Shown one piece after another: positions 54,260 through 64,000 of a stretch of 64,000 nt of DNA; positions within the stretch are counted from its first letter, which is position 1, and every line of letters starts with the position of its first letter. A program made the position numbers and the translations under genes. The notes under the pieces were generated by a model. That model did no database searches, had not been told where the DNA came from, and saw only the letters and a list, made by a program, of their open reading frames with translations. Origin of the DNA: Phycicoccus sp. M110.8 (GTDB taxonomy: Bacteria > Actinomycetota > Actinomycetes > Actinomycetales > Dermatophilaceae). The stretch covers positions 186,001-250,000 of the forward strand of contig NZ_JAWDIC010000005.1 of the NCBI RefSeq assembly GCF_032464895.1, written 5' to 3'.

Positions 54260-54272
54260 CCTTCAACGATAA

Positions 54273-55124
<852 letters not shown>

Positions 55125-55190
55125 CCCGACCCGTCCCCACCCGACCTGTCCGACCCCCGCTCCCGCTCCCCGCTCCCGAAGGAGAACCCC

Positions 55191-55949
55191 ATGTTGCTCG
55201 AGGGCAAGAAGCTGCTGGTCACCGGCGTCCTCATGGACTCCTCGATCGCGTTCCACGTCGCCAAGCTGGCACAGGAGCAGGGGGCCGAGGTGGTCCTGAC
55301 GTCGTTCGGGCGCACCTTCAAGATCACCCAGACCATCGCCAAGCGCCTGCCCACGACCCCGCCGGTCATCGAGCTCGACGTGACCAACCAGGAGGACCTC
55401 GACAGCCTGGCAGAGCGGCTCGGCGAGCACGTCGACCACCTCGACGGGGTGCTGCACTCGATCGGGTTCGCGCCGCAGGGCGCGTTCAACTTCATGGAGG
55501 GCACGTTCGAGGACGTGTCGACCGCGATGCACGCCTCGGCCTACTCGCTCAAGTCGCTGGCCGTCGCGGCGCTGCCGCTGATGCGCGAGGGCGGTGCCAT
55601 CGTCGGCCTCACCTTCGACGCGAAGTTCGCGTGGCCGGTCTACGACTGGATGGGCGTGGCCAAGGCGGCGTTCGAGTCCACCAACCGCTACCTCGCCCGC
55701 GACCTCGGCCCCAGGGGGATCCGCAGCAACCTGGTGTCGGCCGGGCCGATCCGCACCACCGCGGCCAAGTCGATCCCGGGCTTCGTCGCCTTCGAGGACA
55801 CGTGGGGCCAGCGGGCGCCGCTGGGCTGGGACGTCAACGACCCGGTGCCGGCCGCCAAGGCGTGCGCGGCCCTGCTGTCGGACTGGTTCCCGGCCACGAC
55901 CGGCGAGATCGTGCACGTCGACGGCGGCGTGCACGCCATGGGGCAGTAG
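55191..55949 (+). CDS. fabI: Enoyl-ACP reductase, InhA type
   Basis: A 252-residue NADH-dependent enoyl-ACP reductase. KKLLVTGVLMDSSIAFHVA is the InhA-type nucleotide loop; the active-site YDWMGVAKAAFE shows the Y-x6-K motif; GPIRTTAAKSIPGF is the substrate loop. The sequence is nearer to mycobacterial InhA than to E. coli FabI. AAGGAG is 8 bases upstream. Mycolic-acid synthesis genes are absent from the window, so ordinary fatty-acid synthesis is the safer role. Confidence 0.95.
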   Translation: MLLEGKKLLVTGVLMDSSIAFHVAKLAQEQGAEVVLTSFGRTFKITQTIAKRLPTTPPVIELDVTNQEDLDSLAERLGEHVDHLDGVLHSIGFAPQGAFNFMEGTFEDVSTAMHASAYSLKSLAVAALPLMREGGAIVGLTFDAKFAWPVYDWMGVAKAAFESTNRYLARDLGPRGIRSNLVSAGPIRTTAAKSIPGFVAFEDTWGQRAPLGWDVNDPVPAAKACAALLSDWFPATTGEIVHVDGGVHAMGQ

Positions 55950-55991
55950 CCGCGGCGCGGGACCCGCGGGCGGGCAGTAGCGTCTGACGCC

Positions 55992-58190
55992 ATGACGTCC
56001 GCATCCGGCGCGGCCCCGACCGTTGCCGTCACCGAGGTCCGCGTCCTCGAGGGCCCGAACCTCTACTTCGCCAAGCCGGCGGTGAAGGTCACCCTCGAGC
56101 TCCCGGGCTACCTCGCGGCCGAGGAGGCCGCCCTCGTGGCCGTCGCCGCGAGCGTGGGTATGCCGGGTGCCCGGCCGGGTGCGCCCGGGACGCAGGCGCG
56201 CCAGCGGTTCGTGATGCGGGTCGTCGAGCGCGCCGTCCGGGCGACCGCAGCGGCGAGCGGGACCACCCGGCTGGGCGTGCGGGTGCGTGCGGGCTCCAGC
56301 CCGGCGCAGGTGGTCGTCGCGTTCGTCTGGCGACGCCGGGGACGGGCACGAGCCCTGGGTGAGGCGACAGGCCCGGTCCTGCAGGCGTGGCTGGAGGGCC
56401 GGAACGCGGTCGCCGAGCAGGCTGCGGTCGTGGCCGCGGCCGCACCCGGCGACCGTCCCGCCATCGTCCGGCCCACCATCCCCGTCGCGTCCGTGACGGG
56501 GACCAACGGCAAGACGACCACCACCCGGCTGCTCGGTCACATCGGGATGACCGCCGGTCTGCGCACCGGGTGGTCCTCGACGGACGGCATCGTCGTGCAG
56601 GGCGAGCTCGTCGAGGCGGGCGACTACTCCGGACCTGCCGGCGCGCGGGCGGTCCTCAGCGCCCCCGGGGTCCAGCTCGGCATCCTCGAGACGGCCCGCG
56701 GAGGCATGCTGCTCAAGGGCATGGGGGTCAGCCACAACGACGTCAGCGTCGTCACGAACGTGTCGGCCGACCACCTCGGGATGCAGGGCATCGACACCGT
56801 CGACCAGCTCGCCGAGGTCAAGGCGCTCGTCACGAAGGCCACGCGCCCGGGCGGGTGGGCCGTGCTCAACGGCGAGGACCCGCGGGTGTGGGCGATGCGG
56901 ACCGGCACCCGCGCCAAGCCGTGGGTGTTCGCGCTGCGCCCCGACGCACCCGCCATCCGCCAGGCGCTCGACCTCGGCGGCCGGGCCGCCACGGTCCTGG
57001 ACGGCGACGTGACCGTGCTCGAGGCGGGCCGTGACCCCGACCGGCTCGTCAGCGTGCTCGACGTCCCCGCTACCCTCTCGGGCCTGTCGCAGCACAACAT
57101 CGCGAACGTGCTCGCCGCGACCGCCGCAGCGCTGGGCCTGGGGATCCCACGCGACGCCGTCATCGACGGGCTGCGCACGTTCGCCCCCGACGACCGGCTC
57201 AACCCGGGGCGCATGAACACGTACACCCTGCGGCGCGCCGACGGTGCCGAGATCACGGTCATCGTCGACCTCGCGCACAACGAGGCCGGGCTGGAGGCGC
57301 TCCTCGACGTGGCGCACGGACTGACCGTGCCCGGCGGGCAGGTCCACCTGGGCCTCGGCCTGGCCGGCGACCGCACCGACGAGCTGCTCGAGGCCATGGG
57401 CGAGATCGCCGGGCTGCGGGCCGACCGGGTCGTCGCGGCGCACAAGGCGCACTACCTGCGCGGGCGCACCATGGAGGAGCTGGAGAGCCACCTGCGCGCC
57501 GGGCTGGCCCGCGCCGGCGTGGCCGACATCGAGTCCTACGACACCGAGCTCGGCGGTCTGCAGGCGCTCGTGCCGGGCGCGGCCGACGGCGACGTGGTCG
57601 CGCTCATGTGCCACTCGGAGCGGGCCCAGGTCGCGGCCTGGCTGGTGGGGCAGGGGGCCACGTCCGACACGGCCGCCGACATCCGGCGCAAGGTCGTGGC
57701 GGCCCGGGGCGAGCACGAGCTGGAGGGTGAGATCTCGGCCCTGTGGGCCATGGGCGACGACGCAGCCCGGGTCGATGCCGCCCGGGCCCTGCGGGACCGT
57801 CGCCCCGACGACCCGCGGCTGGTCTACGAGTACGCCTCCGCGCTCGACGCGGCCGGCCGCGAGTCCGACGCCGTCGAGGTCTACCGGGAGGCCCTCGCGG
57901 CCGGGCTGCGCGAGCCGCACCGGCACCGGGCCCGCATCCAGCTCGCCTCGAGCCTGCGCAACACCGGGCAGGCCGAGGCTGCCCACGACCTGCTCACCGA
58001 GCTCGAGACCGAGCGTCCGGGGTCTGCGGCGGTGGCCGCGTTCCGCGCCCTGGCCGCGTTCGACTGCGGGCGCCCGGGCGAGGCCGTCGCGGACCTCGTC
58101 GACGTCCTGCTCCACCACGCGGGCGACGACGACACCCAGGGCTACCGGGGCGCGCTGTCGCGGTATGCCGCGGAGCTGCGCGGGCGGTAG
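55992..58190 (+). CDS. CphA-like Mur ligase with C-terminal TPR domain
   Basis: A 732-residue protein. Residues about 15-140 resemble a shortened cyanophycin-synthetase N-domain (VLEGPNLYF). Residues 160-560 are a Mur ligase: P-loop VTGTNGKTTTTRLLGHI, ARGGMLLKGMG, VVTNVSADHLGMQGIDTVDQ and LNPGRMNTYT, very like the adjacent CphA. Residues 580-732 form a TPR-like helical domain (YEYASALDAAGRESDAVEVY). The ATP-grasp domain of CphA is missing. It faces cphA tail-to-tail, 19 bases apart. It may add one residue to a cyanophycin-type or glutamate/aspartate polymer; the activity is unknown. Confidence 0.88.
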   Translation: MTSASGAAPTVAVTEVRVLEGPNLYFAKPAVKVTLELPGYLAAEEAALVAVAASVGMPGARPGAPGTQARQRFVMRVVERAVRATAAASGTTRLGVRVRAGSSPAQVVVAFVWRRRGRARALGEATGPVLQAWLEGRNAVAEQAAVVAAAAPGDRPAIVRPTIPVASVTGTNGKTTTTRLLGHIGMTAGLRTGWSSTDGIVVQGELVEAGDYSGPAGARAVLSAPGVQLGILETARGGMLLKGMGVSHNDVSVVTNVSADHLGMQGIDTVDQLAEVKALVTKATRPGGWAVLNGEDPRVWAMRTGTRAKPWVFALRPDAPAIRQALDLGGRAATVLDGDVTVLEAGRDPDRLVSVLDVPATLSGLSQHNIANVLAATAAALGLGIPRDAVIDGLRTFAPDDRLNPGRMNTYTLRRADGAEITVIVDLAHNEAGLEALLDVAHGLTVPGGQVHLGLGLAGDRTDELLEAMGEIAGLRADRVVAAHKAHYLRGRTMEELESHLRAGLARAGVADIESYDTELGGLQALVPGAADGDVVALMCHSERAQVAAWLVGQGATSDTAADIRRKVVAARGEHELEGEISALWAMGDDAARVDAARALRDRRPDDPRLVYEYASALDAAGRESDAVEVYREALAAGLREPHRHRARIQLASSLRNTGQAEAAHDLLTELETERPGSAAVAAFRALAAFDCGRPGEAVADLVDVLLHHAGDDDTQGYRGALSRYAAELRGR

Positions 58191-58209
58191 CCCCCCACCC
58201 GGCCCCGGT

Positions 58210-61062
58210 TCAGGCGGTGACCGGCTCGCCCTCGGCGCCCTCCGCAGCCGCCTCGTTCCCGGCGACCTCCGCCTCGCTCTGCAGCTCGACCGGGTCGAGG
58301 TCGGGGTCGCTCACACCATCGCGGTTGTGAGCTCCCGCCTGCGCGGACTGGGTCATCGTCTCGAGCTCGGCGAGCACCTCGGCGTGCTGGTCCACGCAGA
58401 GCACGACGACGTCGCCCGGGTTGGCGCGGGCCATGCAGTGCCGCACGGCGTCGACCTCGGCGAGGACGACCTCCACCTGGCGGCAGCGCACGCCCTCCTT
58501 GCCCATCTCCGCGCGGACCCCGTCGGCGATGAGCTCGGCGGTCTGGCCCAGCGGCCGCCCCCGGAGCCGCTTGTCCTCGCGGACCACGACGACGTCGAAG
58601 TGCCGCGCCGCGATGGCCCCGAGCTCGCGCATGTCGTCGTCGCGGCGGTCGCCCGCCGTCGAGACCATGCCGATCCGGGAGATCTTGCCGAGGTCGGACT
58701 GACCGGACTTCTGGGCGGCATACCCGTCGACGAACTCGCCGAGCACCCGCATGCCGGGGGCGTTGTGGCAGTAGTCGACGAACACGTCGACGTTGTGCAC
58801 GTTGACGAGGTTCATGCGCCCGGGGGAGAGGTAGTAGCTCGTCGTGAAGGTGCGCAGGCCCTGCCGGATCTCGTGCAGCCCCGCCCCGGCCGCGAAGGCG
58901 GCGCCGGCAGCGGCCATGGCGTTGGCGACGTTGAACTTCGCCGTGCCGCCGAACGTCGCCGGCAGGAGGTGCGTCCACGCGAGCTGCATCGAACGGCGAC
59001 CGTGCTTGATGGTGATCATGTCGCCGCGGTCGGTCGGCTCGAGCACCACGGCCCGGCCCCCGCGGCGGCAGTGGTCGTCGATGTACTCGCGGACCTTGCT
59101 GCCCGGCGGCTGCAGCGAGAACCACACGACGCCGCCGGAGCAGCGCCGGCGCATCTTGCGCACCAGGTCGTCGTCGGCGTTGAGCACCGCGAACCCGTCG
59201 CGGGGGACGGCCTCGACGATGACGGCCTTGACGTCGGCGAGCTGCTCGAGGGTGTCGATGCCCTTCATGCCGAGGTGGTCGGGCGCGATGTTGGTGACGA
59301 CAGCGACATCGTTGCGGTCGTAGCCGAGGCCCTCGCGCAGGATGCCGCCACGGGCGACCTCCATCACGGCGAAGTCGACGCGCGGGTTCTGCAGGACCAT
59401 GCGCGCGGACCGCGGACCGGAGGCGTCGGCCTTGTAGACGAGCCGCTCGTCGATGACGATGCCGTCGGTCGAGGTCATGCCGACCTTGCGCCCGATCCCC
59501 TTGAAGATGTGGGCGATCATCCGCGACGTCGTCGTCTTGCCGTTGGTCCCGGTGACGGCCACGATCGGCACGCGCGAGGGGGAGCCGGGCGGGAAGAGCA
59601 GGTCGACGACCGGGCGCGCGATGTACTGGGGCTCACCGACCGTCGGGTGGGTGTGCATGCGGAAGCCGGGCGCGGCGTTGACCTCGCAGATGGCACCGCC
59701 GGTCTCACGCACCGGGGAGGCGATGTCGGGGCAGATGAAATCGATGCCGGCGACGTCGAGCCCGATCATCCGGGCCGCCTCCTCGGCGATCTCGACGTTG
59801 TCGGGGTGCGCCTCGAAGGTGCGGTCGACCGAGATGCCGCCGGTGGACATGTTGCCGGTGAGGGCGAGCTTGACCATCTGCCCCTCGGGCGGCACCTGGT
59901 CCATCTCCCAGCCCTGGTCGCGGACGAGCGCCACGGCGGCGTCGTCGACCTTGATCCGGGTGAGGACCTTCTCGTGGCCCACGCCGCGACGCGGGTCGGC
60001 GTTGGTGAGGTCGACGAGCTCGGTGACCGTGTGCGACCCGTCGCCGATCACGTGGGCCGGCACGCGCTCGGCGATGGCCTGCATCTTCCCGCCCACGATG
60101 AGACAGCGGTAGTCGCGGCCGGTGATGAAGGACTCGACGATGACGTAGCCGCGCCGCGACTCGCCCTCGGCGACGACGAAGGCGTCCCTGACCTCGTCCT
60201 CGCCCTGCAGGTCGAGGACGACGCCGCGGCCGTGGTTGCCGTCGAGCGGCTTGACCACGACGGGGAAGCCGATGCGCCGGGCGGCGGCCGCGGCACCGTC
60301 GGCGGAGCGCACCGTCTCCTGCTTGGGCACCGGCAGGCCCGCAGAGGCGAGCAGCCTGGTCGTCATGTCCTTGTCGGACGCGATGTCGACGGCCAGCGCA
60401 CCGGTCTTGGACGTCATCGTCGCCCGGATGCGCTGGGCGTGGACCCCCTGGCCGAGCTGGACGAGGGAGGCGTTGTTGAGGCGGATGTAGGGGATGTCCC
60501 GGGAGATGGCCTCCTCGAGGATCGCCTGCGTCGACGGGCCGAACGCCGCGCGCTGGGCCTGCCGGAGGAAGACGTCGAGCGCCTCGGCGAAGTCGAAGCC
60601 CTCCTCGGCCCGCACGAGGTGGTTGACCAGCCGGACGGCGAGGGTGCCGGCAGCCAGGCCGACGGTCTCGTCGCTGTAGTCGTAGATGACGTTGTAGCGG
60701 CCGGGCTGGCCCTTGACCGCGCGGGTCTTGCCCCGCCGCAGGTCGTGGCCCGCCTCCTGCTGCAGCTGCAGGGCGACGTGCTCGGCGACGTGCCCCAGCC
60801 AGGTGCCCTCGCGCAGGCGCTCGACGAACCCGCCCTTCACCCCGCGGGAGCACGTGTGGTTCTCCAGGCCCGGGAGGAGCGCCACGAGCTGGTCCGTGAA
60901 GCCCTCGATCGTGTCGCTCGGGTAGGCCTCGAGGACCCCGAGGTCGACGACGAGGTGGATGGCCGGGTTGTACGACCAGACGTTCCCACCGCGGTAGACC
61001 CGCGACTCGACGATCCGCAGGTCCGGGGCGGCGGGTCCGGTCGGGGTGGGACGGTCTGCCAT
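58210..61062 (-). CDS. cphA: Cyanophycin synthetase
   Basis: A 950-residue CphA, which polymerises aspartate and arginine into cyanophycin without ribosomes. The N-domain carries VYRGGNVWSYNPAIHL. The ATP-grasp domain (residues 160-480) has FPVVVKPLDGNHGRGVVLDL and YRCLIVGGKMQAIAERVPAH. The Mur-ligase domain has VAVTGTNGKTTTSRMIAHIF, VMEVARGGILREGLGYD and VVTNIAPDHLGMKGIDTLEQ. A 40-residue acidic tail follows. ATG at 61062 is preferred because GAGGAG ends 5 bases upstream; GTG at 61068 overlaps that site. Same direction as cphB, 68 bases apart. Confidence 0.95.
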   Translation of the reverse strand: MADRPTPTGPAAPDLRIVESRVYRGGNVWSYNPAIHLVVDLGVLEAYPSDTIEGFTDQLVALLPGLENHTCSRGVKGGFVERLREGTWLGHVAEHVALQLQQEAGHDLRRGKTRAVKGQPGRYNVIYDYSDETVGLAAGTLAVRLVNHLVRAEEGFDFAEALDVFLRQAQRAAFGPSTQAILEEAISRDIPYIRLNNASLVQLGQGVHAQRIRATMTSKTGALAVDIASDKDMTTRLLASAGLPVPKQETVRSADGAAAAARRIGFPVVVKPLDGNHGRGVVLDLQGEDEVRDAFVVAEGESRRGYVIVESFITGRDYRCLIVGGKMQAIAERVPAHVIGDGSHTVTELVDLTNADPRRGVGHEKVLTRIKVDDAAVALVRDQGWEMDQVPPEGQMVKLALTGNMSTGGISVDRTFEAHPDNVEIAEEAARMIGLDVAGIDFICPDIASPVRETGGAICEVNAAPGFRMHTHPTVGEPQYIARPVVDLLFPPGSPSRVPIVAVTGTNGKTTTSRMIAHIFKGIGRKVGMTSTDGIVIDERLVYKADASGPRSARMVLQNPRVDFAVMEVARGGILREGLGYDRNDVAVVTNIAPDHLGMKGIDTLEQLADVKAVIVEAVPRDGFAVLNADDDLVRKMRRRCSGGVVWFSLQPPGSKVREYIDDHCRRGGRAVVLEPTDRGDMITIKHGRRSMQLAWTHLLPATFGGTAKFNVANAMAAAGAAFAAGAGLHEIRQGLRTFTTSYYLSPGRMNLVNVHNVDVFVDYCHNAPGMRVLGEFVDGYAAQKSGQSDLGKISRIGMVSTAGDRRDDDMRELGAIAARHFDVVVVREDKRLRGRPLGQTAELIADGVRAEMGKEGVRCRQVEVVLAEVDAVRHCMARANPGDVVVLCVDQHAEVLAELETMTQSAQAGAHNRDGVSDPDLDPVELQSEAEVAGNEAAAEGAEGEPVTA

Positions 61063-61130
61063 GGGCACTCCTCGCTGGTCAGCAGGACGGACAGGGGCAG
61101 TGACGTCGTCGGCACGCGCTCCGGTGGCGG

Positions 61131-61991
61131 TCAGGCCTTGGCCGTCGCCAGGGCGACCGCGGCGTCCGGGTGCTTCTCGACGAACTCGACGAGCTTCACC
61201 TCGGCGAGGTCGAACGTAGCGCCTGCGGGCAGCGAGTGCACCACCGCTCCGGAGACCATCAGCGGGGCGCCCCGACGGGCGTCCGGCGCGTCGGACTGGG
61301 CGGTGCGGCAGTCGAGCACGAACACCGCTCCCGAGCCGTGCACGGTGAACGTCCGACCGTCGACGAGCTCGACCGCGGTGTCCTCGTCGATGCCGATGCC
61401 GAGCAGGCTGGGTGAGGCGGCCACCATCGACATGAGCCGCCCGTAGCGCGACCGCTGGGCGAAGTGCTGGTCGATGATGACGCCCTCGACGAGGCCGAGG
61501 CCGGCGCTGAGCTGGCTGTGCCGCTGGCGCGGGGTGATGCCCTCGTCACCCATCGAGATCATGAACTGGCTCATGATGGACGCCCCGGCCGAGGTCCCGC
61601 CGACGACCGCGCCCCGCGCGTGGGCCCGGTGGATGGCATCCCCGAGCGGGGTGCCGGGGAAGCGCTGGCTCAGCTTGAGCTGGCTGCCGCCGCTCATGAA
61701 CACGCCCGTGGCTGCGTCCACGAGGGCGACGAGCTCCTCGTCGTGCGCCTCGGCCCGGTCCTGGGGGTCCACGACCGACGGAGCCGGGGCCCCGAGCCGG
61801 GTGAAGACGTCGGTGTACGAGGCCGTCACCTCGTCGGGGAACGAGGATGCCGTGGGGACGAGGACGATGCGGGCGCGCCGTCCCCCGGCGAGGCGGACGA
61901 AGCGCCGCAGCACGGTCGCCTTGCCGACGCGGTCCTCCGCACCCCCGATGACGAACAGGGTGGGTCGGCCGCGCTTCCTCGGGGATGCCAT
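61131..61991 (-). CDS. cphB: Cyanophycinase
   Basis: A 286-residue serine peptidase of family S51 that cleaves cyanophycin to beta-Asp-Arg dipeptides. The nucleophilic serine is in VGGTSAGASIMSQ, the GGSQLKLSQRF and QLSAGLGLVEGVIIDQHFAQ segments are the substrate-cleft signatures, and GIGIDEDTAVEL is the C-terminal strand. It lies 9 bases after serB and upstream of cphA, so synthesis and breakdown genes are in one operon. Confidence 0.94.
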   Translation of the reverse strand: MASPRKRGRPTLFVIGGAEDRVGKATVLRRFVRLAGGRRARIVLVPTASSFPDEVTASYTDVFTRLGAPAPSVVDPQDRAEAHDEELVALVDAATGVFMSGGSQLKLSQRFPGTPLGDAIHRAHARGAVVGGTSAGASIMSQFMISMGDEGITPRQRHSQLSAGLGLVEGVIIDQHFAQRSRYGRLMSMVAASPSLLGIGIDEDTAVELVDGRTFTVHGSGAVFVLDCRTAQSDAPDARRGAPLMVSGAVVHSLPAGATFDLAEVKLVEFVEKHPDAAVALATAKA

Positions 61992-62000
61992 TGCGCCAGC

Positions 62001-63350
62001 CTAGGAGCCGGGCTGCGGGATCGGCGGAGCCGGTGTCGGCGTGCCGTCGGCAGCGTCCGCCTCCTCGATCTCCTCGCGCGTGATGCCGAGCAGGTAGAGG
62101 ACGGCGTCGAGGTACGGCACGGTCACCGACGTGTCGGCCTGCTCGCGCACCACCGGCTTGGCGTTGAACGCCACGCCGAGACCCGCGGTCTCGAGCATGT
62201 CGAGGTCGTTGGCGCCGTCACCGATGGCGACGGTCCGCGACAGCGGCAGCCCGGCCTCCTCGGCGAACCGGCGCAGCGCACGGGCCTTGCCCTGCCGGTC
62301 GACGATCTCGCCGAGCACGCGGCCGGTGAGCACGCCGTCGCGTACCTCGAGGCGGTTGGCGTGCGCGTGGTCGATGTCGAGCTCGCGCGCCAGGTCCTCG
62401 ACCACCTCGATGAAGCCGCCGGAGACGACGGCGACGGTAAAGCCCAGCCGCTTCAGGGTGCGCACCAGGGTCCGGGCACCGGGGGTGAAGCGGACGGCGG
62501 CCCGCACGTCGTCCAGCACGGTGATGGGCAGGCCCTCGAGTGCGGCGACCCGCTGTCGCAGGCTCTCGGCGAAGTCGAGCTCCCCACGCATCGCCGCCTC
62601 GGTCACCTCGGCGACCTCGCGCTCCCGCCCGGCGTGCCGGGCCAGCAGCTCGATGACCTCGTCCTGGATGAGGGTGGAGTCCACGTCCATGACGACGAGG
62701 CGCCGTCCGCGCCGGGCCAGGCCGCCGGCCGCGACGGAGATGTCGATGCCGTGGATGCTGGACTCGAGGGCGAGCTCGCGGCGGAGCCGGTCGACGTCCG
62801 CGCCGGAGACGTCGAACTCGACCGTCGTGACGGGGTAGCGGGCGAGCCTGCGGATGCGGTCGATGTTGGCCCCGTGCGAGGCGATCCGCGCCGTCACCGC
62901 GGCCACGGCGGTCGCCCGCAGCGGTGAGCCGAGGACCACCACGGCGGCACGGCCGCTGCGCTGGCGCAGGCTGTCACCGGTGCCGCTGCGCAGCTTGACC
63001 TTGAGGTCCAGGTCCCGGCCGACGGCGGTGAGCACCTCGCGCAGCCGGTCCTCCGCGGCACCCGGGGCCAGGAGCATGGCGAGGGTCAGGTGGCCCCGGA
63101 CGACCACCTGCTCGAGGTCGCGCACCTCCGCGCCGACGTCGGCGATGGCGTCGAAGAACGCGCTGGTCACGCCGGGGCGGTCGTCACCGCTGATGGTGAC
63201 GAGCAGGGTCGCGACGTCCTCGGCGGGGCCGCCGGGGGCGGTGCTCCCGCCGGTGGCGGTGCTCCCGCCGGTGGCGGTGCTCCCGCCGGTGGCGGTGGTG
63301 CCGTCGGTCGGGACGCCCCCGGGCGCCTGCTCGGGGTTCGTCTCGGTCAC
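62001..63350 (-). CDS. serB: Phosphoserine phosphatase SerB with ACT domains
   Basis: A 449-residue protein. The N-terminal region contains a TGGSTA repeat linker (about residues 16-36), then two ACT-like regulatory domains (LLVTISGDDRPGVTSAFFDA begins the first), then a HAD phosphatase with VVMDVDSTLI, VVSGGF and IGDGANDLDML. It completes serine synthesis from 3-phosphoserine. GTG at 63350 is chosen as the start of the coding extension; its true start could be further in. It lies 22 bases after the LLM oxidoreductase gene and 9 before cphB. Confidence 0.94.
   Translation of the reverse strand: MTETNPEQAPGGVPTDGTTATGGSTATGGSTATGGSTAPGGPAEDVATLLVTISGDDRPGVTSAFFDAIADVGAEVRDLEQVVVRGHLTLAMLLAPGAAEDRLREVLTAVGRDLDLKVKLRSGTGDSLRQRSGRAAVVVLGSPLRATAVAAVTARIASHGANIDRIRRLARYPVTTVEFDVSGADVDRLRRELALESSIHGIDISVAAGGLARRGRRLVVMDVDSTLIQDEVIELLARHAGREREVAEVTEAAMRGELDFAESLRQRVAALEGLPITVLDDVRAAVRFTPGARTLVRTLKRLGFTVAVVSGGFIEVVEDLARELDIDHAHANRLEVRDGVLTGRVLGEIVDRQGKARALRRFAEEAGLPLSRTVAIGDGANDLDMLETAGLGVAFNAKPVVREQADTSVTVPYLDAVLYLLGITREEIEEADAADGTPTPAPPIPQPGS
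63241..63294 (-). repeat. 18-bp tandem repeat within serB (three copies)
   Basis: GTGCTCCCGCCGGTGGCG is repeated three times without interruption on the plus strand, reading in frame on the minus strand as a GGSTAT peptide unit. Being a multiple of three, copy-number change would lengthen or shorten the linker ahead of the ACT domains without shifting the frame. Confidence 0.85.
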
Positions 63351-63372
63351 GCCGTCACGATATCGACGCCGG

Positions 63373-64000
63373 TCAGGACCCCCGGCGCGAGTCTCGCCAT
63401 GCGACCAGGTCGCGCAGGGGGCCCAGGTCGTAGTGCGGGCCACCGATGCCGACCGTGAACAGGCGCGTGCCCACGGCATACAGGGCCTCTGCGCCGGCGG
63501 CGTAGTCCTTGACGTCCTCGGGGTGGCGTCCGGGCTTGGGGGAGACGCCCGCGGAGCGCTCGATCTCGTTCGGGTCGCGGCCGAGCTTGCGGCACCACTC
63601 GTCCAGCACGGCGTGCTTGTGCGCGATGGTCTCGGCGCCGCCGAAGCCGTGCCAGATGTTCGCGTGCTTCGCGACGATCTTCAGGGTCTTGCGCTCGCCC
63701 CCGCCGCCGATCAGGACGGGGATGGGGCGGGTGGGCGGCGGGTTGAGCTGGGCCCAGCGCTGCTCGATGAGCGGCAGGTCGTGCGCGAGCCGGTCGAGCC
63801 GGCCGCCCGCGGTCCCGAACTCGAAGCCGTACTCGTCGTAGTCGCGCTCGAACCAGCCCGAGCCGATGCCGAGGATGAGCCGGCCGTCGCTGATGTGGTC
63901 GACCGTGCGCGCCATGTCGGCGAGCAGCTGCGGGTTGCGGTAGCTGTTGCAGGTGACGAGGGCGCCGATCTCGACCCGCTCGGTCGCCTCGGCCCAGGCG
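63373..64000 (-). CDS. LLM class F420-dependent oxidoreductase (5' end outside window)
   Basis: The C-terminal 208 residues of a luciferase-like monooxygenase-family protein. The in-frame sequence runs to the window edge (ALVTCNSYRNPQLLADMAR), so the apparent ATG near 63915 is internal. DGRLILGIGSGWFERDYDEY and PIPVLIGGGGERKTLK are typical of F420-dependent LLM enzymes. Substrate unknown. First visible gene of the minus-strand serB-cphB-cphA run. Confidence 0.92.
   Translation of the reverse strand, partial: AWAEATERVEIGALVTCNSYRNPQLLADMARTVDHISDGRLILGIGSGWFERDYDEYGFEFGTAGGRLDRLAHDLPLIEQRWAQLNPPPTRPIPVLIGGGGERKTLKIVAKHANIWHGFGGAETIAHKHAVLDEWCRKLGRDPNEIERSAGVSPKPGRHPEDVKDYAAGAEALYAVGTRLFTVGIGGPHYDLGPLRDLVAWRDSRRGS

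Overview
The window is very GC-rich, uses many GTG and TTG starts, and is packed almost edge to edge. It carries markers of an actinobacterium: WhiA, RbpA, OpcA, the rapZ-yvcK-whiA trio, an actinobacterial VLRF1-type hydrolase, a mabA-inhA-type pair and an F420-type luciferase-like oxidoreductase. Gene order fits Micrococcales, perhaps Intrasporangiaceae, but that placement is inference. No tRNA, rRNA, CRISPR array, insertion sequence or prophage gene was seen. No gap between genes exceeds about 180 bases.

Layout. 1-8877 (+): end of uvrC, rapZ, yvcK, whiA, a nucleotide-sugar dehydrogenase closely resembling the enterobacterial Ugd, then gap-pgk-tpiA, secG and rbpA, closed by a strong hairpin. 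9018-12390 (+): a coupled set of an acyl-CoA dehydrogenase-like protein, a PIG-L deacetylase fused to a methyltransferase, and a family 2 glycosyltransferase. 12412-20971 (-): the pentose-phosphate operon tkt-tal-pgi-zwf-opcA-pgl. 21146-27030: ctaB, an ArsR-type regulator with an MFS exporter, heme A synthase, a DUF3995-like membrane protein and an ABC exporter. 27212-30773 (+): two homologous small basic proteins, each behind a copy of the same upstream element, and a large LAL-type LuxR regulator.

30823-38079 (+): sufR-sufB-sufD-Rieske-sufC-sufS-sufU-DUF59 and a VLRF1-type gene. 38095-40781: a zinc peptidase and an ABC-F protein, divergent. 40887-48683 (+): assimilatory sulfate reduction (sulfite reductase, zinc ribbon, cysH, cysD, cysN, siroheme synthase, chelatase) plus an enoyl-CoA hydratase. 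48775-54259: ABC exporter, EamA permease, SURF1, moaA, a small zinc-site protein and DUF3099. 54414-55949 (+): fabG and inhA-type fabI. 55992-63999: a cyanophycin-type locus, with cphA and cphB behind serB on the minus strand and, convergent to them, a CphA-like Mur ligase carrying a TPR tail. The window ends inside an LLM oxidoreductase gene.

Three observations stand out. The octamer GTATGCCG, on both strands and in all reading frames, accounts for most TAT and ATA trinucleotides I could find inside genes. The cyanophycin-type locus has an extra Mur ligase-TPR paralogue. The two small basic proteins share a duplicated promoter-like element next to a LAL regulator.
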